Shown here piece after piece: positions 59,884 through 64,000 of a DNA stretch of 64,000 nt. This DNA is from Bin87 sp965222895. Its GTDB lineage: Bacteria; Chloroflexota; Dehalococcoidia; Lucifugimonadales; UBA3495. The notes below the pieces were generated by a model that saw nothing but the letters and a program-made list of their open reading frames with translations, was not told where the DNA came from and made no database searches. Each line of letters begins with the position of its first letter. The stretch's first letter is position 1. The DNA lies in assembly GCA_965222895.1 (NCBI GenBank), contig CBDCVB010000001.1, positions 434,001 through 498,000 on the forward strand. Direction: 5' to 3'. The position numbers and the translations under genes are program-made.

Positions 59884-60546
59884 TTAGCTGACGGGAGCGG
59901 CGGCGGTTTCTTCGATGCTGACGGGGCGGAATTCGCCGGAGATGAGAGCGTCCACGAGTTGCTCGCTGGTGGAGATGTTGGCCTGGAACTCGGTGACGAC
60001 GCGGCCGATGTGGCTGGCGAGGTGGGCATCGCTGCCGCCGGTGCCGCGGTAGCCGGTGCGCTGGCAGAGTTCCTCTCCGCGCACGTTCTCTTCGGGCTTG
60101 CTACCGCCGTTGAGGAGTTCAACGATTGATACGTCGTCGAACTGCTCACCCTGCGCCATGTACTCGACGAGGCCGATGCCAAAGCGCCCGGGATGGGCTG
60201 GTACGACGTAGCCGCCGTGGTGTCGCGCGGCCTTGATCAGCTCGCGTCCGTCCATCTTAACGTCGCCGAAATCGATGTCTTTGGCGAGGCCGGGGGTAAT
60301 GTTGTAAACGAGCATGTGCCCGAAGCAGGTGTCAAGCTCGGCGCCCTTTAAGACGATTACGCCGTACTGGTCAGCGAGCTGGGAGTAGTCCACGTCGAAA
60401 TCGTACTGGCGGTGTTCGGTGAGCACGATGCCGTCGACGGTGAAGCCGCGCTTGCGCAGGACGCTAATCCACTTCAGGTACTGCTCGACGGTGGCGCGAG
60501 AATCGTCGGACGCGACGGAATGGCAATGCAGGTCAAGGTAGGTCAA
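59884..60546 (-). CDS. PHP-domain phosphoesterase
   Basis: 220 residues with PHP metal-binding motifs: LDLHCHSVASDDSRA, LTEHRQYDFD, VPAHPGRFG and GTGGSDAH. It hydrolyses phosphate esters in a metal-dependent manner; it lacks polymerase or histidinol-phosphatase hallmarks. Stop lies 22 bp before the MaoC gene start. Confidence 0.88.
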   Translation of the reverse strand: MTYLDLHCHSVASDDSRATVEQYLKWISVLRKRGFTVDGIVLTEHRQYDFDVDYSQLADQYGVIVLKGAELDTCFGHMLVYNITPGLAKDIDFGDVKMDGRELIKAARHHGGYVVPAHPGRFGIGLVEYMAQGEQFDDVSIVELLNGGSKPEENVRGEELCQRTGYRGTGGSDAHLASHIGRVVTEFQANISTSEQLVDALISGEFRPVSIEETAAAPVS

Positions 60547-60638
60547 AAGGCTGAACTCCGAGCGCCAAAGTATGGGGGTGCCGCCAACGAATGATTATAT
60601 GGCGCGGTTGGGCCGGGTGCAACCTGGGGTGCCGCCGC

Positions 60639-62090
60639 GTAACTGTTCAGACTTGGTGGGGGAATTGGTTCAAAGAGGTTCGGGGATGGCTGGCGCGAGG
60701 GGTTGTGGTTATGTCATATAACGGGTATGAATCCGGAAATCGACCTGTCCACCGCTGACCGCGATGTGCTCATCGCCATCGTCATACGGCAGGAGGCCAT
60801 CATAGCCAGGCAGCAGGCGATCAACGAGCGCCTGGAGAGGCGGATTGCTCAGCTGGAAGGGCGGGCCAAACCCAGTGGCGCCCGGGGGATGCCCGGTGTC
60901 AAACCCGAAGCCAGCCGGAAACCGGCCCAGCCCAAAGCGCCACGCCAGCCCCGGCCCCACGGCTTTGCCCGCCGTCGCATGACGCCCACCCGTCGGGTGG
61001 AGCATGTGGTGGACCACTGCCCCGACTGCGGAACGCTGTTATCCGGCGGCTGGACCCAGCGCACGCGGGAGGTCATCGAGTTGCCCCAGGTTCCGGCGGA
61101 AGTTACCGAGCACGTCTACATCGCCAGGGATTGTCCGGGGTGCCGACGCCGCTGCGTGCCCCCGGCGCAACTGGACGGCGTGGTGATGGGCCAGCAGCGC
61201 ATGGGTATCAACCTGGTCAGTCTGATCGCCACGCTGCGAGAGGAGGCCCGACTGCCCATTGGCGCCATCCAATGGTATCTGCGCACCATCCATGGGCTAA
61301 GCCTCAGCGTGGGAGCCATCATGGCTGCGGTGCATCGCACCGCGCAAAAGGCCCAGGCCGCAGTGGACCGGATCCTGGCCGAGATCCGCGCCAGCCCAGT
61401 GGTCCACGCCGACGAGACCGGCTGGCGTGAGGATGGCCACAACGGCTACGTGTGGACTTTCAGCACACCATCGGCGCGCTACTTCCTGCGGCGGGGTCGC
61501 AACAAGGAAGTGGTGGATGAAGCTCTGGGCGACACCTTCTCCGGCGTGCTGGTCAGCGATTTCTACGCCGCCTACCACCATTACGACGGCCCCAAGCAAC
61601 GCTGCTGGGTTCATCTGTTGCGGAACATTCACGACCTGAAGGTCCTCTATCCGAAGGACCGAAAGCTGGCGCAGTGGGCCGACGCCGTCCACGAGATTTA
61701 CGACCGGGCCAAAGCCAGCGCCCATCCCCAGACCAAGCGGCGGCGCACCGCACAACTGGTTCTGGAACGGCAGCTGCTGACCATCTGCCAACCCTTCCTT
61801 CACGACCCCTCGGCAACCCAGGCCAAACTGTGCCGACGCATCGAGCGCCATATCAAAGAACTGTTCGTCTTCGTGGCCGAACCGGAGGCGCCACCGGACA
61901 ACAACGCCGCCGAACGCAGCCTGCGCCACCTGGTCGTCAGTCGCAAGATCAGCGGCGGCACCCGGTCGCAACGGGGCAGCAACAGCAGGATGACCCTGGC
62001 TTCCCTCTTCGGCACCTGGCGCGCCCAAGGACTGAATCCCCTCGCCGCTTGCCGACAACTGCTCTCTTCCCCGCAAGTCTGAACAGTTAC
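60639..62090 (+). mobile_element. complete IS66-family insertion sequence (1452 bp) with 8-bp target duplication
   Basis: Inverted repeats GTAACTGTTCAGACTTG... at the left and ...CAAGTCTGAACAGTTAC at the right match over about 20 bp. They are flanked by perfect 8-bp duplications GCCGCCGC (60631-60638 and 62091-62098). Only a TnpC-type transposase is carried, with no TnpA/TnpB, as in the ISBst12-like subgroup. Its ends match the miniature element at 3862 and the partial copy at 63875. Confidence 0.93.
60727..62082 (+). CDS. tnpC: IS66 family transposase
   Basis: 451 residues. N-terminal leucine-zipper-like helix (IVIRQEAIIARQQAINERLE), zinc-binding CPDCGTLL ... CPGCRRRC, then the DDE catalytic domain with Asp in VVHADETGW, Asp in VSDFYAAYHH and Glu in NNAAERSLRH. 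No frameshift or stop is seen, so the element looks active. ATG 60727 is used; a TTG at 60703 opens the frame earlier. Confidence 0.95.
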   Translation: MNPEIDLSTADRDVLIAIVIRQEAIIARQQAINERLERRIAQLEGRAKPSGARGMPGVKPEASRKPAQPKAPRQPRPHGFARRRMTPTRRVEHVVDHCPDCGTLLSGGWTQRTREVIELPQVPAEVTEHVYIARDCPGCRRRCVPPAQLDGVVMGQQRMGINLVSLIATLREEARLPIGAIQWYLRTIHGLSLSVGAIMAAVHRTAQKAQAAVDRILAEIRASPVVHADETGWREDGHNGYVWTFSTPSARYFLRRGRNKEVVDEALGDTFSGVLVSDFYAAYHHYDGPKQRCWVHLLRNIHDLKVLYPKDRKLAQWADAVHEIYDRAKASAHPQTKRRRTAQLVLERQLLTICQPFLHDPSATQAKLCRRIERHIKELFVFVAEPEAPPDNNAAERSLRHLVVSRKISGGTRSQRGSNSRMTLASLFGTWRAQGLNPLAACRQLLSSPQV

Positions 62091-62097
62091 GCCGCCG

Positions 62098-62280
62098 CAC
62101 GTGTACCCGCTTAATCTGTCATTGCGAGCAGCGCCCGCTCATCCCGAGCTCGTCAAGGGACGTGGCAATCCCGATAAGATTGAACACACGTCGGCGAACC
62201 GCCGTTGCTACGGCGACGAGATTGCCACGCTACGCTCGCAATGACAAATTGGGTACGCATGAAAAGTGGGTACGCATGAG
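62098..62280. repeat. dispersed palindromic repeat, TGTCATTGCGAG family (copy 6)
   Basis: Full form with CTTAATCTGTCATTGCGAG at the left and CTCGCAATGACAAATTGGGT, TACGCATGAAAAGTGGGTAC at the right. The right outer arm is duplicated. It directly abuts the IS66 target duplication. Confidence 0.88.
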
Positions 62281-62293
62281 GGGATGGCGGCCC

Positions 62294-62428
62294 TTGCATA
62301 CCCACTTTGATCTGTCATTGCGAGGAGCATAGCGACGCGGCAATCTCGATGAGGTTGAATACACGTCGGCGAACCGGCGTCGCTACGGCGACGAGATTGC
62401 CACGCTACGCTCGTGATGACGGAAGTTT
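62294..62428. repeat. dispersed palindromic repeat, TGTCATTGCGAG family (copy 7)
   Basis: TTGCATACCCACTTTGATC, TGTCATTGCGAGGAGCATAG, then GATTGCCACGCTACGCTCGT. The right outer arm is missing. Tandem with copy 6. Confidence 0.88.
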
Positions 62429-62430
62429 GG

Positions 62431-63009
62431 TTAGCTCACCTGCGCCAGCCACTGGGTGAAGGTGTGGCCCAGGGTTACCGGGTCATCCAGCAGCAGGGGG
62501 ATTCCTGATGCGTTGCCGGGGGCGATTTTCATGTGTACAAAGGCGGGGCCGGCGGTGGCGACGGCTTCGGTTAGCGATTGCTGGAGGGTTTCAAGGTCGT
62601 CGGCACGCCAGACTTTGAGGTTGCAGGAGGCGGCGATGTCGGCGAGATCGAGGTGGGTGGTGAAGGTGGCCTGGCCGCCGGTGGAGGCGTACTGCTGATT
62701 GTCCAGGACGATGAGGAGCAGGTTATCCGGTTGGAGGTAACCGATGCTGGTGAGGGAGTTGAGGTTCATCAGCATACCGCCGTCGCCTTCGACGCCGACG
62801 ATTTTGCGGTGTCCAGCGGATTCCAGGCCGAGGCTGAGGCCGAGCAGGATGCTGCTGACCAGGCCCATTGAATCCACGACGTAGAGGTGGTTGGCGCGGC
62901 GGTCGAGGTCCGCCATTTCCCGGCTGGTGGAGCCGCAGGTGAAAACCACCGGCTCGGCGGCGAACTCGGTGGAGATGGTTTGCAGGGCGTCGATTCTGGG
63001 CGTGGTCAT
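62431..63009 (-). CDS. TPP-dependent decarboxylase beta subunit (sulfopyruvate/phosphonopyruvate type)
   Basis: 192 residues forming only the TPP-pyrophosphate-binding domain: VGVEGDGGMLMNLNSLTSIGYLQ is the GDG...N motif that binds Mg-TPP. It pairs with the alpha subunit gene upstream (63197-63721). Split two-gene enzymes of this kind include ComDE sulfopyruvate decarboxylase. ATG 63009 matches the family start. Confidence 0.82.
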   Translation of the reverse strand: MTTPRIDALQTISTEFAAEPVVFTCGSTSREMADLDRRANHLYVVDSMGLVSSILLGLSLGLESAGHRKIVGVEGDGGMLMNLNSLTSIGYLQPDNLLLIVLDNQQYASTGGQATFTTHLDLADIAASCNLKVWRADDLETLQQSLTEAVATAGPAFVHMKIAPGNASGIPLLLDDPVTLGHTFTQWLAQVS

Positions 63010-63116
63010 TTGGCTATCAACATGGATGGACAAGATTTACAGGATTGGGCAGGTTTTCAGGGTTGGGGCTTTGGTTGTGGGAGTCGTGGTAGTGGTGTGA
63101 ATTTTGCTTCCGACGA

Positions 63117-63185
63117 GATCACCCTCACCCTCCCCCATTGGACGAGATGACCCTCACCCTAACCCTCTCCCATCGAGGGAGAGGG
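63117..63185. repeat. CCCTCACCC / GGGAGAGG dispersed repeat
   Basis: ATCACCCTCACCCTCCCCCA and AACCCTCTCCCATCGAGGGA patches between the two decarboxylase subunit genes. Confidence 0.6.
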
Positions 63186-63196
63186 GATTTGATCGG

Positions 63197-63721
63197 TTAG
63201 TCCTTCAAATTCAAAAAAACCACTATGGGTCGGCGGGTCATTTGGGCGTAGTCGTAGGCGGATTTGATGACGTTGGGCCACTGGTCGAAGGGGACTCGGT
63301 AGTCGAGGGCAGAGGCTTTGATTTTCATTGATTCGACCATTTCGAGGGCGGTTTCGGAGTAGTTGTGGACGGCGGCGTTGAACTCGCCGAATCCGCCGCG
63401 CCGGATGGCGAGGATGAGCATGGGCATGTGGTAGGCCATGGCGAAGGTGGTGAGGGCCACCATGGAGTTGCCCAAGCCAACGTCCTGGATGAACATGACG
63501 CCCTTGCGTCCCGACATGGCGAGGCCGGAGAGGATGCCGATGCCTTCTTCTTCGCGCGCCACCGGAAAGCATCGGACACCCTCGGCGGCCTCGAAATGGG
63601 TTACGACGGGAGCGCCGAAGCTGTCGGGTATGTGGATGACGAACTCGACGCCGATGTTTTCGAGTCCGGCGATAACGGCGGCGCAGGCGTCGGTGCGGTA
63701 AGCGGTGGTAGGGGAGACCAT
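63197..63721 (-). CDS. TPP-dependent decarboxylase alpha subunit (sulfopyruvate/phosphonopyruvate type)
   Basis: 174 residues forming the pyrimidine-binding domain: FVIHIPDSFGAPVV, CFPVAREEEGIGILSGLAMSG with the conserved Glu that activates TPP, and LGNSMVALTTFAMAYHMPML. It is encoded first, then the beta subunit after 187 bp containing a repeat. Sulfopyruvate, phosphonopyruvate and related 2-oxo acids are the candidates. Confidence 0.82.
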   Translation of the reverse strand: MVSPTTAYRTDACAAVIAGLENIGVEFVIHIPDSFGAPVVTHFEAAEGVRCFPVAREEEGIGILSGLAMSGRKGVMFIQDVGLGNSMVALTTFAMAYHMPMLILAIRRGGFGEFNAAVHNYSETALEMVESMKIKASALDYRVPFDQWPNVIKSAYDYAQMTRRPIVVFLNLKD

Positions 63722-63874
63722 GTTCGTGTCCTGGATTTCGGCGACTGCGGGATTTATGGCGGGGAGTTTAGCGACGTTGGCAAGTCGTTACAACCGGCGA
63801 ATCTGGCATCAAAACGAGATTACCGCGCTGCACTCGCGATGCCAGAGGAGAACTGTCCTTCGACAGGTTCAGGA

Positions 63875-64000
63875 GTAACTGTTCAGAGTTGCGGGGAAGA
63901 GAGCAGTTGTCGGCAGGCATTGAGGGGATTCAGTCCTTGGGCGCGCCAGGTGCCGAAGAGGGAAGCCAGGGTCATCTTGCTTCTGCTGCCTCGTTGCGAC
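63875..64000 (-). mobile_element. second IS66-family copy, cut by the window edge
   Basis: Starts with the inverted repeat GTAACTGTTCAGAGTTGCGG and continues as the reverse complement of the 3' end of the 60639 element, but with several substitutions (for example Leu for the terminal Val). It is therefore a diverged relative, not a fresh copy. The adjacent 8 bases are GTTCAGGA. Confidence 0.9.
63883..64000 (-). CDS. IS66 family transposase, C-terminal fragment
   Basis: Encodes SQRGSRSKMTLASLFGTWRA ... CRQLLSSPQL, stop at 63883. The 5' part lies beyond the window. It differs from the complete copy by at least four residues over about 38. Confidence 0.9.
   Translation of the reverse strand, partial: SQRGSRSKMTLASLFGTWRAQGLNPLNACRQLLSSPQL

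Noticed and set aside
62091..62430. Possible tRNA or small RNA gene in the gap after the IS
   Set aside because: The strong hairpins are explained by two tandem copies of the dispersed palindromic repeat; no tRNA TPsiC or anticodon-arm pattern was found there.

Overview
The window is about 60% GC and densely coded, with short gaps that are often filled by dispersed repeats. The gene content fits a Chloroflexota bacterium of the SAR202 / Dehalococcoidia type, probably marine or host-associated. The clues are ActA/ActB-like subunits of alternative complex III, three luciferase-like (LLM) flavin/F420 oxidoreductases, paired CaiB/BaiF CoA-transferases, MaoC, acyl-CoA dehydrogenase and enoyl-CoA hydratase genes, phosphotriesterase- and cyclase-family hydrolases, and several Uma2 and toxin-antitoxin-like genes. 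This placement is inference from gene content; no rRNA or tRNA gene was recognised.

Layout. 1-3400 (minus): respiratory genes actA-actB and a small membrane protein. 3400-12400 (plus): a dipeptide/oligopeptide-type ABC importer region with three tandem paralogous substrate-binding lipoproteins, each with its own TTGACA-N17-TAnCGT promoter, then two permeases and no ATPase. A 124-bp IS66-type miniature element sits just upstream of the first promoter. 12400-20800: PQQ-propeller membrane protein, nitrilase, zinc-ribbon coiled-coil protein, SbcD-like nuclease, P1 peptidase, DUF2520 protein, panB, and a membrane gene split by a 19-bp duplication. 20800-28500: SDR, acyl-CoA dehydrogenase, a DUF6883 gene next to a DUF4926::enoyl-CoA hydratase fusion, DinB, a helicase/zinc-finger/TPR protein, and an Fe-alcohol dehydrogenase. 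28500-38000 (minus): coiled-coil repeat protein, S9 peptidase, frameshifted LLM gene, phosphotriesterase, acyl-CoA ligase, Uma2, LLM.

38000-43400 is a defence/mobile-like patch: an adenine methyltransferase and putative restriction nuclease overlapping by 4 bp, a membrane gene with an in-frame amber codon, a toxin-antitoxin cassette between 28-bp direct repeats, an internally deleted methyltransferase-HNH gene, and Uma2. 43400-51200 (plus): MFS transporter, cyclase, two CoA-transferases, a RusA resolvase overlapping a PD-(D/E)XK-HEPN fusion, and cytochrome P450. 51200-60600: winged-helix regulator, phosphoesterase, HigBA, asparaginase, SDR, a second coiled-coil nuclease-like protein, orphan metal-type ABC ATPase, VOC, two MaoC proteins and a PHP phosphoesterase.

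60600-64000: a complete IS66-family element with an 8-bp target duplication, a split TPP-dependent decarboxylase pair, and the start of a second, diverged IS66 copy in the opposite orientation. The metabolic genes suggest uptake and CoA-linked or oxidative breakdown of varied organic compounds. The most unusual material is in the small cassettes: the RusA/PD-(D/E)XK-HEPN pair, the DUF4926::hydratase fusion, the TA cassette placed in the 5' region of a decayed methyltransferase gene, and the IS66 element with its miniature derivative. At least six palindromic 'TGTCATTGCGAG' repeats and two further repeat families fill the gaps.
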